A stretch of 64,000 nt of DNA from Paraburkholderia domus (GCF_905220705.1 NZ_CAJNAT010000002.1:372001-436000), one strand, 5' to 3'. Shown: positions 6,130-15,509, counted from the first letter of the stretch. Translations and numbers: made by a program. The notes: a model not told the origin generated them from the letters alone.

Positions 6130-8670
6130 ATGAAAATCATCGTTATCGGTCACGGGATGGTCGGCCACAAACTGGTCGAATGCCTCGCACAAGACGCGGC
6201 GCATGGCCTCGACATCACCGTGCTGTGCGAAGAATCGCGCCCCGCGTACGACCGTGTGCATCTGTCGGAATTCTTTGCGGGCAAGACGGCTGACGACCTG
6301 TCGCTCGTCGAACCGGGTTTCTTCGAGCGCCAGAACGTCTTGCTGAAGTTGAATGCGAAAGCCGTGGCGATCGATCGCGACGCGCGCACGGTGACGGTAT
6401 CGACCGGTGAGACATTGCCGTACGACAAGCTGGTATTCGCTACGGGCTCCTATCCGTTCGTGCCGCCCGTGCAAGGTCGCGAGCGGGCCGACTGCTTCGT
6501 CTACCGCACCATCGACGATCTCGAAGCCATGCAGGAATGCGGCGCGCGTTCGAAAACCGGCACGGTGGTCGGCGGCGGTCTGCTCGGTCTCGAATGCGCG
6601 AAGGCATTGCGCGACATGGGCCTGCAAACGCACGTGGTCGAATTCGCACCGCGCCTGATGGCGGTCCAGGTGGACGAAGGCGGCGGCCGGGTGCTGCGCA
6701 CCAAGATCGAAGAACTCGGCGTGACGGTGCACACGCAGAAGAGCACCTCGGCGATCGTCGATGGCGACAACGGCACGCACCGCATGCAATTCGCCGACGG
6801 CAGCTTCCTCGACACCGACATGATCGTGTTCTCCGCCGGCATTCGTCCGCGTGACGATCTCGCACGCGAAAGCGGTCTCGCGCTCGGCGAACGCGGCGGC
6901 ATCGTGATCGACAACGCGTGCCGCACCAGCGACCCGCACATCTACGCGATCGGCGAATGCGCGCTGTGGAACGGCAAATTGTTCGGCCTCGTGGCACCCG
7001 GTTATGACATGGCGCGCGCGGTGGCGAAGCAACTGCTCGGCGATTCGGCGGAATTCGCCGGCGCCGATATGAGCACCAAGTTGAAGCTGATGGGGGTGGA
7101 CGTCGCCAGCATCGGCGATGCGCACGGCGACACACCGGGCAGCCGCGCGTATCAGTTCAGCGACGAACGCAAGCAGGTCTACAAGAAGCTGGTGGTGTCC
7201 GAGTGCGGCAAGTATTTGCTCGGCGGCGTGATGGTGGGCGATGCGACCGAATACGGCACGCTGCTGCAAATGATGCTGAACCGCATCGAATTGCCGGAAG
7301 CGCCTGAATTCCTGATCCTTCCGTCGTCCGACGGTCAGGCAAAGCCGGCGCTCGGCGTCGAGGCATTGCCCGCCGCCGCGCAGATCTGCTCGTGCAACAA
7401 CGTTTCGAAGGGCGACCTGTGCGCGGCCGTGTGCGCGGGTGCGACCGATATCGGCGCGTTGAAGTGCGCGACCCAGGCCGGCACCTCGTGCGGCGGTTGC
7501 GTGCCGCTCGTCACGCAGGTGATGAAGGCCGAGATGAAGAAGCAGGGCCTCGCGGTTAACAACCACGTGTGCGAGCACTTCCCGTATTCACGTCAGGAGT
7601 TGTATCACCTCGTGCGCGTGGAGGGCGTGCGCAGTTTCGGCGAATTGCTCGCGAAGCACGGGCACGGCCTCGGTTGCGATATCTGCAAGCCGGTCGTGGC
7701 GAGCATCCTCGCGTCGTGCTGGAACGAATTCGTGTTGAAGAAGGAGCACGCCTCGCTGCAGGACACCAACGATTACTACCTCGCCAACATCCAGCGCGAC
7801 GGCACCTATTCGGTGGTGCCGCGCATGGCAGGGGGTGAGGTGACTCCCGACGGTTTGATCGCCGTCGGTCAGGTGGCAAAAAAATACGGGCTCTACACGA
7901 AAATCACCGGCGGCCAGCGGGTCGACCTGTTCGGCGCGCGGGTCGAACAACTGCCGTTCATCTGGGAAGAGCTGATCGCGGCCGGTTTCGAATCGGGCCA
8001 TGCATACGGCAAATCGCTGCGTACGGTGAAGTCGTGCGTCGGTTCGACGTGGTGCCGCTACGGCGTCGGCGACTCGGTGGGCCTCGCGGTCGAGCTTGAG
8101 AACCGCTACAAGGGCCTGCGCACGCCGCACAAGATCAAGTTCGGCGTATCGGGCTGCACGCGCGAATGCGCGGAGGCGCAAGGCAAGGACGTCGGCATCA
8201 TCGCGACCGAGAAGGGCTGGAATCTCTACGTGTGCGGCAACGGCGGCATGAAACCCCGCCACGCGGAATTGCTCGCCTCGGACCTCGATAAGGACACGCT
8301 GGTGCGCTACATCGACCGTTTCCTGATGTTCTACGTGCGCACGGCAGACCGTCTGCAACGCACCAGCGTGTGGCGCGACAACCTCGAAGGCGGCCTCGAG
8401 TATCTGATCGACGTGGTCGTCAACGATCGTCTGGGCGTGGCTGCGGAACTCGAAGTGGAAATGCAGCACGTGGTCGAAACCTACGAATGCGAATGGAAGA
8501 AGGCCGTCACCGATCCTGAGACGCGCAAGCGCTTCCGTCACTTCGTCAACAGCGGCGAGCCGGACAGCAATGTCGCCTTCGTCGAGGAACGTGGCCAGAT
8601 CCGGCCCGCGACGACGGCCGAGCGGAGATCGAAGCTCGTATCGATTCCTGTGGTTGTCGAAACCGTTTGA
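6130..8670 (+). CDS. nirB: Assimilatory nitrite reductase [NAD(P)H] large subunit NirB
   Basis: This 846-residue cytoplasmic enzyme reduces nitrite to ammonium with six electrons from NAD(P)H. An N-terminal FAD/NAD(P) pyridine-nucleotide domain starts with IGHGMVGHKL (residues about 5-14). A BFD-type [2Fe-2S] region follows (CSCNN near 420, TSCGGC near 455). The C-terminal sirohaem/[4Fe-4S] domain has the diagnostic cysteines C636, C642, C676 and C680 (C-x5-C ... C-x3-C). ATG 6130 follows GAGGAA; an in-frame start further upstream would run through the leader terminator. It is the first gene of nirB-nirD-nasA, under the sigma-54/attenuator control described upstream. Confidence 0.96.
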   Translation: MKIIVIGHGMVGHKLVECLAQDAAHGLDITVLCEESRPAYDRVHLSEFFAGKTADDLSLVEPGFFERQNVLLKLNAKAVAIDRDARTVTVSTGETLPYDKLVFATGSYPFVPPVQGRERADCFVYRTIDDLEAMQECGARSKTGTVVGGGLLGLECAKALRDMGLQTHVVEFAPRLMAVQVDEGGGRVLRTKIEELGVTVHTQKSTSAIVDGDNGTHRMQFADGSFLDTDMIVFSAGIRPRDDLARESGLALGERGGIVIDNACRTSDPHIYAIGECALWNGKLFGLVAPGYDMARAVAKQLLGDSAEFAGADMSTKLKLMGVDVASIGDAHGDTPGSRAYQFSDERKQVYKKLVVSECGKYLLGGVMVGDATEYGTLLQMMLNRIELPEAPEFLILPSSDGQAKPALGVEALPAAAQICSCNNVSKGDLCAAVCAGATDIGALKCATQAGTSCGGCVPLVTQVMKAEMKKQGLAVNNHVCEHFPYSRQELYHLVRVEGVRSFGELLAKHGHGLGCDICKPVVASILASCWNEFVLKKEHASLQDTNDYYLANIQRDGTYSVVPRMAGGEVTPDGLIAVGQVAKKYGLYTKITGGQRVDLFGARVEQLPFIWEELIAAGFESGHAYGKSLRTVKSCVGSTWCRYGVGDSVGLAVELENRYKGLRTPHKIKFGVSGCTRECAEAQGKDVGIIATEKGWNLYVCGNGGMKPRHAELLASDLDKDTLVRYIDRFLMFYVRTADRLQRTSVWRDNLEGGLEYLIDVVVNDRLGVAAELEVEMQHVVETYECEWKKAVTDPETRKRFRHFVNSGEPDSNVAFVEERGQIRPATTAERRSKLVSIPVVVETV

Positions 8671-8702
8671 TTTTTTTGTGTCGTTCACTGAGGACTTCTG
8701 CC

Positions 8703-9056
8703 ATGAACCTTGACCGCCTTCCGCTTGCCTGGACACCGATTTGCCCGATCGACGAGATTGTCCCGAACACGGGCGTGTGCGCGCTCGTCAATGGCGAACA
8801 GGTCGCGGTATTTCATGTGGACAACGGCGACGCGGAGACCGTCGTGTATGCGATCGAAAACTACGATCCGGGCTCGCAAGCGGCGGTGATCTCGCGCGGG
8901 TTGATCGGCAGCCTCGGCGAGCGTCTGGTGGTTGCCTCGCCGATCTACAAGCATCACTTCGATCTGCGCACCGGCGAATGCCTCGAAACACCGGCGTATT
9001 CCGTCAGCGCGTTCTCCGCGCGGGTGGAAGACGGTCAGGTGTGGGTCGCGGTTTGA
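8703..9056 (+). CDS. nirD: Nitrite reductase small subunit NirD
   Basis: This 117-residue protein is a Rieske-fold domain that supports NirB. As in other NirD proteins, the Rieske fold lacks the usual Cys-His cluster ligands: the expected positions read VVASPIYKHHFDLRTGECLE, with only one cysteine. The start ATG 8703 has GAGGA nine bases upstream and lies 32 bp after nirB. Its position directly between nirB and the nitrate reductase gene fits a co-transcribed assimilation operon. Confidence 0.93.
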   Translation: MNLDRLPLAWTPICPIDEIVPNTGVCALVNGEQVAVFHVDNGDAETVVYAIENYDPGSQAAVISRGLIGSLGERLVVASPIYKHHFDLRTGECLETPAYSVSAFSARVEDGQVWVAV

Positions 9057-9096
9057 TCGACTGATTTTTCAACCTCTTCGAACGACGTCGCCTGCC

Positions 9097-12000
9097 ATGT
9101 CCTCCACTAGCGTAAAGACTGTGTGCCCTTACTGCGGCGTTGGCTGCGGAATGGTGCTGCACGTCGAGGACGGCCAGGTCGTGAAGATTTCCGGCGACAA
9201 GGAACATCCGGCGAACTTCGGACGGCTGTGCACGAAGGGCCAATCGGCACACGTCGCCTTGCGCAAGTCGGGCCGTCTGGAAGCTGCGTTCGTTCGTCAT
9301 GCACGCGGCCAGGATCCGATGCCGCTGCCGATGGCGCAGGCGATCAGCGGCACGGCGGCGCGTTTGCGCGGCCTGCTCGACAAACATGGACCGGACGCCT
9401 TGTCGTTCTATGTGTCGGGCCAGATGTCGATCGAGGCGCAGTACCTCGTCAACAAGCTTGCGAAGGGTTTTGTCGGCACCAACAACATCGAATCGAATTC
9501 GCGTCTTTGCATGGCGAGCGCGGGCAGCGGCTACAAGCTCTCGCTCGGCGCGGACGGGCCGCCGGGGTCGTACGAAGACATCGATCATGCCGATCTGTTC
9601 TTCGTGATCGGCGCGAATATGGCCGACTGTCACCCGATTCTTTTTCTGCGCATGATGGACCGGGTGAAGGCGGGCGCGAAACTGATTGTGGTCGATCCGC
9701 GCCGCACCACGACGGCAGACAAGGCCGATCTCTTCATGCAGATCAAGCCGGGCACCGATCTGGCGTTGCTCAATGGTCTGCTGCATCTATTGCACGAAAA
9801 CGGCCATACGGATGCGTCTTTTATCGCTGACGCTACCCAAGGCTGGGACGCGATGCCAGCTTTTCTCGCGGACTACACGCCGGAGAAAGTCGCGGAGATC
9901 ACAGGCCTCGCCGTCGAAAACATCCATCAGGCCGCGCACATGATCGGCGCCGCGCCGGAGTGGATGAGCTGCTGGACCATGGGCCTGAATCAGAGCACGC
10001 ATGGCACGTGGCACACGAACGCGATCTGCAATCTGCATCTGGCGACGGGAAAAATTTGCCGCCGCGGCAGTGGACCGTTCTCGCTGACTGGTCAGCCCAA
10101 TGCGATGGGCGGCCGCGAAATGGGCTACATGGGTCCCGGTTTGCCGGGGCAACGCTCAGTGCTGGTCGAAGACGACCGCGTGTTTATCGAAGACCTGTGG
10201 GGCATTCCGAAGGGCACGCTGAAGACAGAAGTCGGCAACGGCACGATCGATATGTTCACCCGCATGGCCGCGGGCGAGATCAAGGCGTGCTGGATCATCT
10301 GTACGAATCCGGTAGCGAGCGTCGCCAACCGTCAGAACGCGATCGCCGGTTTGAGCGCCGCGGAGCTCGTGATTTCGCAGGACGCCTTTCTCGACACGGA
10401 GACCAATCGTTACGCCGATGTGCTTTTGCCTGGGGCGCTGTGGGCCGAAGCCGAAGGCGTGATGATCAACTCCGAGCGCAATCTGACGCTGATGCAGAAG
10501 GGCATCGAGCCGCCGGACGCTGCGTTGCCGGATTGGGAAATCATCGCGCGCGTCGCGTGTGAAATGGGCTTCGCCGATGCGTTTACCTATGCAAGCGCCG
10601 CAGAAGTTTTCGCGGAAATCACCCGCGCGTCGAATCCGAAAACCGGCTATGACTTGCGCGGTGCGAGTCATCGCCGTCTGAAGGAAACGCCGCTGCAATG
10701 GCCGCTTCCTTCCGACAACGCTGCGGACCGCAATCCAGTTCGCTACGTCAACGATGGCGTCAGCCAGACGCTGAAGGAACTGCCCGACGGTACCCGTCCG
10801 CGGCTCGTGTTTCCGACTGCAAGCGGTAAAGCCGTGTTCTTCGCACGTGCCTTTGCGGCCCCGGCTGAATTGCCCGATGGCGAATTTCCAATCGTGTTGA
10901 ACACGGGACGTTTGCAGCATCAATGGCACACCATGACCAAGACCGGCAAGGTTGCGATGCTCAACAAGCTGAACCCTGGCCCGTTCGTGGAGATTCATCC
11001 TGAAGACGCCGCGACGCTCGGCATCAAGGCCAAAGACGCGGTCGAGATCCGGTCGCGGCGCGGACGCGCTGTATTGCCGGCGGTCGTCACGGAGCGCGTG
11101 CAGGCAGGGAACTGCTTCGCACCGATGCACTGGAACGACGTCTTCGGCGACGACCTGTGTATCAACGCAGTCACCAGCGACGCAATCGATCCAGTGTCGC
11201 AGCAACCCGAACTCAAGTTCTGCGCTGTTGCGCTGAGCCCGGTTGCGGTCGAATCCATCGACCCGGTTTCGAATGAGGGTGATGAGACGCTCATCGATAT
11301 GCCAGCCGTTGGGGCCGACGCGGCGGCAGCAAGCGCAATATCGGCGAACACCAAGGAAATGGAAATGCCCCGCATCAACGCACTGACGAGCCTGCTGCAG
11401 CTTCCACAGACAGATGTGCCGTCGTTCACGGAAACCGAGCGGGCGTATCTGGGCGGTTTCGTCAGTGGCCTGCGCTCGGCTGAAGGACAAGGCATCGACA
11501 GCGTGCCGGTCTTGCCGGCCGGTGCACCGTTTGATCCGACTAACCGCTTGTACGTGGACGGTTTGCTGGCTGGACTTTACAGCCGCAGTGGAACACATGC
11601 GGCGTCGCCGGGCGGTGCGCTGGCCGCGCCGCAGTCCGACGCGGCGCATGCATCCGGTGTGCGCATCTTGCGCGTGCGACCCAAGGTGACCCTGCTGTGG
11701 GCCTCGCAAACCGGCAACACCGAATCGCTCACCGACCGTTATGCGACACGTCTGATGGAATCGGGCTTCGAAATCCGCACGTCATGCATGGCGGACTATC
11801 AGGCTTCGGCGCTCGCGAAAGCGCAGTACGTGCTGCTCATGACGAGCACCTTCGGCGACGGTGATCCGCCCGACAACGCGCAAAGTTTCTGGTCACAACT
11901 GAGCAGCGATGCCTCGCCTCGCCTCGAAGGTGTGCGCTATGCAGTGCTCGCACTGGGTGACCGAAACTACGATCAGTTCTGCGGCCATGGGCGCCGGCTC

Positions 12001-13299
12001 GACGAGCGTCTCGCCGCGCACAGCGCGCTGCGTCTGATGGATCGCGTCGACTGTGACAGCGAGTATCAGGAGAGCGCGGATGCATGGCTCGAAAGCATCA
12101 TCGTGCGCATCAAGGAAGAAGATGCGGCGCTGCATGCGGTGCCGCCGGGCGGCATGATCAATGCCGTGGTGCCAGGCGCCGTGCCGACCAAGACGCGGCC
12201 GGCAGCATCGCGTCTCGTCAGGAACCTGCAACTGAACAAGCAGGGCGCCGTGAAGGATACGCGCTACTTCTCCTTGAGTACGGGCGATTCGGGCCTCGAA
12301 TACGAAGTGGGCGATGCGCTGGGTGTATGGCCGAGCAATTGTCCCGAACTGGTCGACGAATTGATCAGCCTGAGCGGCTTGAGCGCCGACGCTGCGGTCA
12401 GCGTGTCCGGCGCGGGCGATATGCGCCTTGCCGACGCGCTCGGCAAGCACTACGAGATCGCGCGTCCCAGTCCTGATGCGCTCGCGTTCATTGCCGCACG
12501 CAGCAGCAACGGCACGCTGCGCGACCTGCTCTCTACGGAGCGCAAAGCGGACCTCAAACAATGGTTGTGGGGCCAACAGCTCGCCGACGTGCTGCACGAA
12601 TTTCCGGTGGATCTGACGGCTGCCGAATTGACCGGCATGCTCAAGCGCCTGCAACCGCGTTTGTATTCGATTGCTTCGAGCCCGAAGGCGCATCCCGGCG
12701 AAGTTCATCTGACGGTGTCCGCGGTTCGCTACAGCAATGGCCGCCGCCGTCGCAAGGGCGTGTCCTCGACGTTTCTCGCCGACCGGGCCGGGGACGTGAA
12801 TGTGCCGGTATTCGTGCAGAAATCCGCACACTTTCGTCCTCCTCACGTTTCGGACACGCCGATCATCATGGTCGGTCCCGGCACCGGCGTTGCACCGTTT
12901 CGCGGCTTTCTGCACGAGCGGCGTGCACGTGGTGACAAGGGGCGCAATTGGCTGTTTTTCGGCGAGCAGCATGCGGCCACTGATTTCTACTATCGCGACG
13001 AACTCGAAGCGATGCGCGACAGCGGTGTGCTGACCCAACTCGACGTCGCTTTCTCGCGCGATCAAACGGAAAAGATCTATGTGCAGGACCGCATGCGCGA
13101 GCAAGGTTCGCAACTGTGGGCATGGCTCGAAGAAGGTGCGCATTTCTACGTCTGTGGCGATGCTAGCCGCATGGCGAGAGACGTCGACGCGACGCTCAAG
13201 CACGTGGTCGCCCAGCACGGTGGCATGAGTGAAGAAAAAGCCGTTGAGTATGTGAGCCGTTTGGCGCAACAAAAGCGCTACGCACGCGATGTTTATTGA
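9097..13299 (+). CDS. nasA: Fused assimilatory nitrate reductase / CysJ-like flavoprotein
   Basis: This 1400-residue protein joins a molybdenum nitrate reductase to its own electron-input module. Residues about 5-60 hold the [4Fe-4S] cluster (C10, C13, C17, C45); about 60-730 form the molybdopterin guanine dinucleotide oxidoreductase domains (NasA type, with a GQPNAMGGREMG stretch); about 730-860 is a linker; a flavodoxin domain begins with LLWASQTGNTES near 865; a CysJ/cytochrome-P450-reductase-type FAD domain follows (RLYSIASSP near 1187), then the NADPH domain (GPGTGVAPFRGF near 1260, YVCGD near 1350, terminal RYARDVY). It should reduce nitrate to nitrite with NADPH directly, feeding NirBD. 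ATG 9097 is preferred; longer in-frame starts overlap nirD. Confidence 0.93.
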   Translation: MSSTSVKTVCPYCGVGCGMVLHVEDGQVVKISGDKEHPANFGRLCTKGQSAHVALRKSGRLEAAFVRHARGQDPMPLPMAQAISGTAARLRGLLDKHGPDALSFYVSGQMSIEAQYLVNKLAKGFVGTNNIESNSRLCMASAGSGYKLSLGADGPPGSYEDIDHADLFFVIGANMADCHPILFLRMMDRVKAGAKLIVVDPRRTTTADKADLFMQIKPGTDLALLNGLLHLLHENGHTDASFIADATQGWDAMPAFLADYTPEKVAEITGLAVENIHQAAHMIGAAPEWMSCWTMGLNQSTHGTWHTNAICNLHLATGKICRRGSGPFSLTGQPNAMGGREMGYMGPGLPGQRSVLVEDDRVFIEDLWGIPKGTLKTEVGNGTIDMFTRMAAGEIKACWIICTNPVASVANRQNAIAGLSAAELVISQDAFLDTETNRYADVLLPGALWAEAEGVMINSERNLTLMQKGIEPPDAALPDWEIIARVACEMGFADAFTYASAAEVFAEITRASNPKTGYDLRGASHRRLKETPLQWPLPSDNAADRNPVRYVNDGVSQTLKELPDGTRPRLVFPTASGKAVFFARAFAAPAELPDGEFPIVLNTGRLQHQWHTMTKTGKVAMLNKLNPGPFVEIHPEDAATLGIKAKDAVEIRSRRGRAVLPAVVTERVQAGNCFAPMHWNDVFGDDLCINAVTSDAIDPVSQQPELKFCAVALSPVAVESIDPVSNEGDETLIDMPAVGADAAAASAISANTKEMEMPRINALTSLLQLPQTDVPSFTETERAYLGGFVSGLRSAEGQGIDSVPVLPAGAPFDPTNRLYVDGLLAGLYSRSGTHAASPGGALAAPQSDAAHASGVRILRVRPKVTLLWASQTGNTESLTDRYATRLMESGFEIRTSCMADYQASALAKAQYVLLMTSTFGDGDPPDNAQSFWSQLSSDASPRLEGVRYAVLALGDRNYDQFCGHGRRLDERLAAHSALRLMDRVDCDSEYQESADAWLESIIVRIKEEDAALHAVPPGGMINAVVPGAVPTKTRPAASRLVRNLQLNKQGAVKDTRYFSLSTGDSGLEYEVGDALGVWPSNCPELVDELISLSGLSADAAVSVSGAGDMRLADALGKHYEIARPSPDALAFIAARSSNGTLRDLLSTERKADLKQWLWGQQLADVLHEFPVDLTAAELTGMLKRLQPRLYSIASSPKAHPGEVHLTVSAVRYSNGRRRRKGVSSTFLADRAGDVNVPVFVQKSAHFRPPHVSDTPIIMVGPGTGVAPFRGFLHERRARGDKGRNWLFFGEQHAATDFYYRDELEAMRDSGVLTQLDVAFSRDQTEKIYVQDRMREQGSQLWAWLEEGAHFYVCGDASRMARDVDATLKHVVAQHGGMSEEKAVEYVSRLAQQKRYARDVY

Positions 13300-13376
13300 T
13301 TTCTAGGGTGGCCGGCACAGGCACGGCATCACGATTTCAGAGCGTTCGCAGTCAAGCTTCAGTAGAGGGACCCGGA

Positions 13377-13391
13377 TGGCATGGAGCTTGC
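13377..13391 (+). promoter_or_regulatory. Sigma-54-like promoter upstream of the nitrate transporter
   Basis: TGGCATG-N4-TTGC has GG (13378-13379) and GC (13390-13391) separated by exactly ten bases and differs from the nirB element by one base in the conserved block. The predicted start near 13403 gives an ~88-base leader. No clear NtrC dyad was found directly upstream, so either enhancer sites lie inside nasA or the element is weaker. Confidence 0.55.
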
Positions 13392-13426
13392 GTGTTCAGA
13401 CCGGTATTCAACTTCGTGATTATCCC

Positions 13427-13454
13427 GGTGCGCGGCAAATGAGCGCCGTGCACC
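13427..13454 (+). other. Leader hairpin before the nitrate transporter
   Basis: GGTGCGCGGC pairs with GCCGTGCACC (ten base pairs, one G-T wobble) around the eight-base loop AAATGAGC. There is no following T-run, so it is not an intrinsic terminator, and the loop does not show the A1/G4 hexaloop pattern. It may affect translation or RNA stability, or be incidental. Confidence 0.3.
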
Positions 13455-13490
13455 AGGTAATCGAACAATCAGTATCTGTGAGGATGTCTA

Positions 13491-14858
13491 ATGAAAAATG
13501 TGATGAGCTCCCTAAAGAGTGGGGACTGGCGCGCGCTAGTGGCGTGTTTCCTCTATTTCGACACTGGCTTCACCGTCTGGGTGCTGTATGGGCCGCTCGC
13601 GCCCTTCATCAGCAAGAGCATCGCAATGACACCTGCTCAGCAAGGTTTGCTGGTCGCCGTGCCCGTGCTGTCGGCGGCGATCCTGCGCGTGACACTCGGT
13701 AACCTCTATCAATCGGCACATGGCAAACGCATCGCGTTGATGGGCGTGTTGCTGTCGGCTGTGCCGACGATCGTGCTGCCGCTGTTGCCGTTCGTGCCGT
13801 CGTACACCTTGCTGCTGGTGCTCGGCGTGTTCCTCGGCGTGGGCGGTGCGAGCTTCGCGGTGGCCCTGCCGATGGCCGGCAGCAACTATCCGCCGAAGGT
13901 GCAGGGCCTGGTGCTGGGCCTCGCCGCTGCCGGCAACATCGGTGCAGTGCTCGACGGCTTCCTGTTCCCACAACTGGCGACGCACTACGGGTGGCAAATG
14001 GCGACGGCCGGCGCACTGCCGTTGCTCGCCATCGCAGCGATCACGCTGTACTTCTGGGCCAACGATTGTGGTATCAAATCAGGCAGCGTGCTGCGCGCGT
14101 TCGGCAGCTTTACGGTAACGCTCGTTGGCTTGATCGTACTCGTGCTGCTGGTCGAAGCGGGCCTGTTCGGTTCGGGCAAGACAGGTGTGCTGCTGTTGCC
14201 GGTGATCGGCGCGCTGCTGGCGATTGCCGTGCTGCCCAAGCGCTATCGCTCGGTACTGGCCGAGCGCGACACGTGGGTGATCATGCTGGTGTACAGCATC
14301 ACTTTCGGTGGTTTTGTCGGCATGTCCTCGTATGTTTCGCTGCTGCTCACCAACCTGTATCAGCTGTCGAAGATCGATGCGGGTCTGTTCATGGCGCTGC
14401 TTGCAGCAACCGGCGCGATCGTGCGGCCGCTCGGCGGCTTGATCGCCGACAAGGTGTCCGGCGTGCGCGCACTGACGTTCCTGCTTGCGATCATTTCGCT
14501 GTGCGACCTCGTATTCGCTGCCGCGATGCCGTCGATGGTGGGCGGGATTGCGCTGCTGCTATGCCTGTATGTGGCCTTCGGTCTGGGCAATGGGGCGACC
14601 TTCCAGCTGGTGCCGCATCGCTGGGCCGGCCGGACCGGGTTGATGTCGGGCATCGTCGGCGCCGCGGGCGGTATCGGCGGGTTCTATCTGCCGGTCGTGA
14701 TGGGCATCGCGAAGGAAAGCACGGGCAGCTATCAGATGGGTTTTGCGACCTTCGGCGCGCTGGCAGCTTGCGCGTTCCTCTCGATCGTCGCACTGCGCCG
14801 TCCGTGGATGGCGTGGTCGATGCACAGTAACGTGATGCACGCGCACGCAACGGAGTAA
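13491..14858 (+). CDS. MFS nitrate/nitrite transporter (NarK/NasA family)
   Basis: This 455-residue inner-membrane protein has about 12 predicted membrane segments. It carries the nitrate-porter signature region GAAGGIGGFYLPVVMG in the C-terminal half and a similar glycine-rich GVGGASFAVALPMAGSNYPP stretch in the first half; both are typical of the NNP family. It should import nitrate (or exchange nitrite) for the NasA/NirBD pathway directly upstream. ATG 13491 is preceded by GAGGA. A 190-bp gap with its own sigma-54-like promoter separates it from nasA, so it may be transcribed both alone and with the operon. Confidence 0.92.
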   Translation: MKNVMSSLKSGDWRALVACFLYFDTGFTVWVLYGPLAPFISKSIAMTPAQQGLLVAVPVLSAAILRVTLGNLYQSAHGKRIALMGVLLSAVPTIVLPLLPFVPSYTLLLVLGVFLGVGGASFAVALPMAGSNYPPKVQGLVLGLAAAGNIGAVLDGFLFPQLATHYGWQMATAGALPLLAIAAITLYFWANDCGIKSGSVLRAFGSFTVTLVGLIVLVLLVEAGLFGSGKTGVLLLPVIGALLAIAVLPKRYRSVLAERDTWVIMLVYSITFGGFVGMSSYVSLLLTNLYQLSKIDAGLFMALLAATGAIVRPLGGLIADKVSGVRALTFLLAIISLCDLVFAAAMPSMVGGIALLLCLYVAFGLGNGATFQLVPHRWAGRTGLMSGIVGAAGGIGGFYLPVVMGIAKESTGSYQMGFATFGALAACAFLSIVALRRPWMAWSMHSNVMHAHATE

Positions 14859-14859
14859 C

Positions 14860-15154
14860 GCGACTGGACATCCGCGTCGCGGTCGATGCGCCTGGCCTTG
14901 AACCGGTCGTCGATACGGTCCACGCATTCGACGAACCGCCGGCCGCGGTGGACGTGTCGGTCGACTACTCGCCGGAGCCCACCACACTAGTCGCATTCGA
15001 GCTGAGCGAGGTCGATTCGGGCACGTTGTTGCGTGTGATCGAATCGGGCTTCGATCGAATTCCTGCCGCGCGCCGTGACGAGGCGTTCCGTATGAATAGC
15101 GGCGGCTGGGAAGAGCAGATGGTCAACATCGAAAAGTATGTCGCAAAGGGATAA
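14860..15154 (+). pseudogene. 5'-truncated SRPBCC (AHSA1-like) gene remnant
   Basis: The frame reads an intact AHSA1/START C-terminal half, including PTTLVAFELSEVDSGT, ESGFDRIPAARRDEAFRMN and GGWEEQMVNIEKYV, which is the usual C-terminus of this family. The N-terminal half (about 80 residues) is absent: going upstream the frame runs straight into the end of the transporter gene in another frame. The only in-frame start is a GTG at 14948 inside the domain. It ends by overlapping the ArsR gene start by 17 bases, the normal arrangement for SRPBCC/ArsR pairs. I read it as a deletion remnant. Confidence 0.7.
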
Positions 15155-15476
15155 GCCGGCTGCCGGTAATGCGCGTGCGAAGGCAGCCATGCTGCGAAGT
15201 TCCGCGCAGATTTTTGCGGCGCTCGGCGATGAGACGCGCCTGCGCCTGATCGCCGTGTTGTGCGCGGGCAGTGCGATGTCGATCGCTCAGTTGACCGCCG
15301 GAACGGAGATCACGCGGCAGTCCGTCACGCAGCATCTGCAGGTGCTCGCCAACGCGGGGCTTTTGCGCGACGTCAAGGTGGGCCGTGAACGCTTATGGGC
15401 GTTCGAACCGGCACACTTCGACGAAGCGCGACGCGCGCTCGAGCGATCTCGCAGCAGTGGGATCACGCGTTGTTGA
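15138..15476 (+). CDS. ArsR-family regulator with frameshifted C-terminus
   Basis: This is a 112-residue winged-helix ArsR/SmtB-type regulator: LGDETRLRLIAVLCAG and ITRQSVTQHLQVLANAGLL mark the helix-turn-helix, and WAFEPAHFDEARRALER follows. The current frame ends in an atypical SRSSGITRC. Shifting by one base near 15442 restores ISQQWDHALLRLKAAVEED with a stop at 15503-15505, which is the standard family C-terminus, so a single-base deletion (or a sequencing error) is likely. The DNA-binding domain is intact. Its usual partner, the SRPBCC gene upstream, is truncated. No cysteine metal site of the ArsR type is visible. Confidence 0.75.
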   Translation: MSQRDKPAAGNARAKAAMLRSSAQIFAALGDETRLRLIAVLCAGSAMSIAQLTAGTEITRQSVTQHLQVLANAGLLRDVKVGRERLWAFEPAHFDEARRALERSRSSGITRC

Positions 15477-15509
15477 GATTGAAGGCGGCGGTGGAGGAGG
15501 ATTGAACCC

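Noticed and set aside
6055..7578. Long open frame on the minus strand inside nirB (507 codons)
   Set aside because: It is an antisense shadow of high-GC codon usage: no start with a ribosome site, His/Arg-rich nonsense composition, and no domain. Similar long antisense frames opposite nasA (10156-11709, 11893-13272) and the aminotransferase (37471-38580) were rejected for the same reason.
13427..13454. Second ANTAR hairpin before the transporter
   Set aside because: The loop (AAATGAGC) lacks the A1/G4 hexaloop and no terminator follows, so it is recorded only as an unexplained stem-loop.
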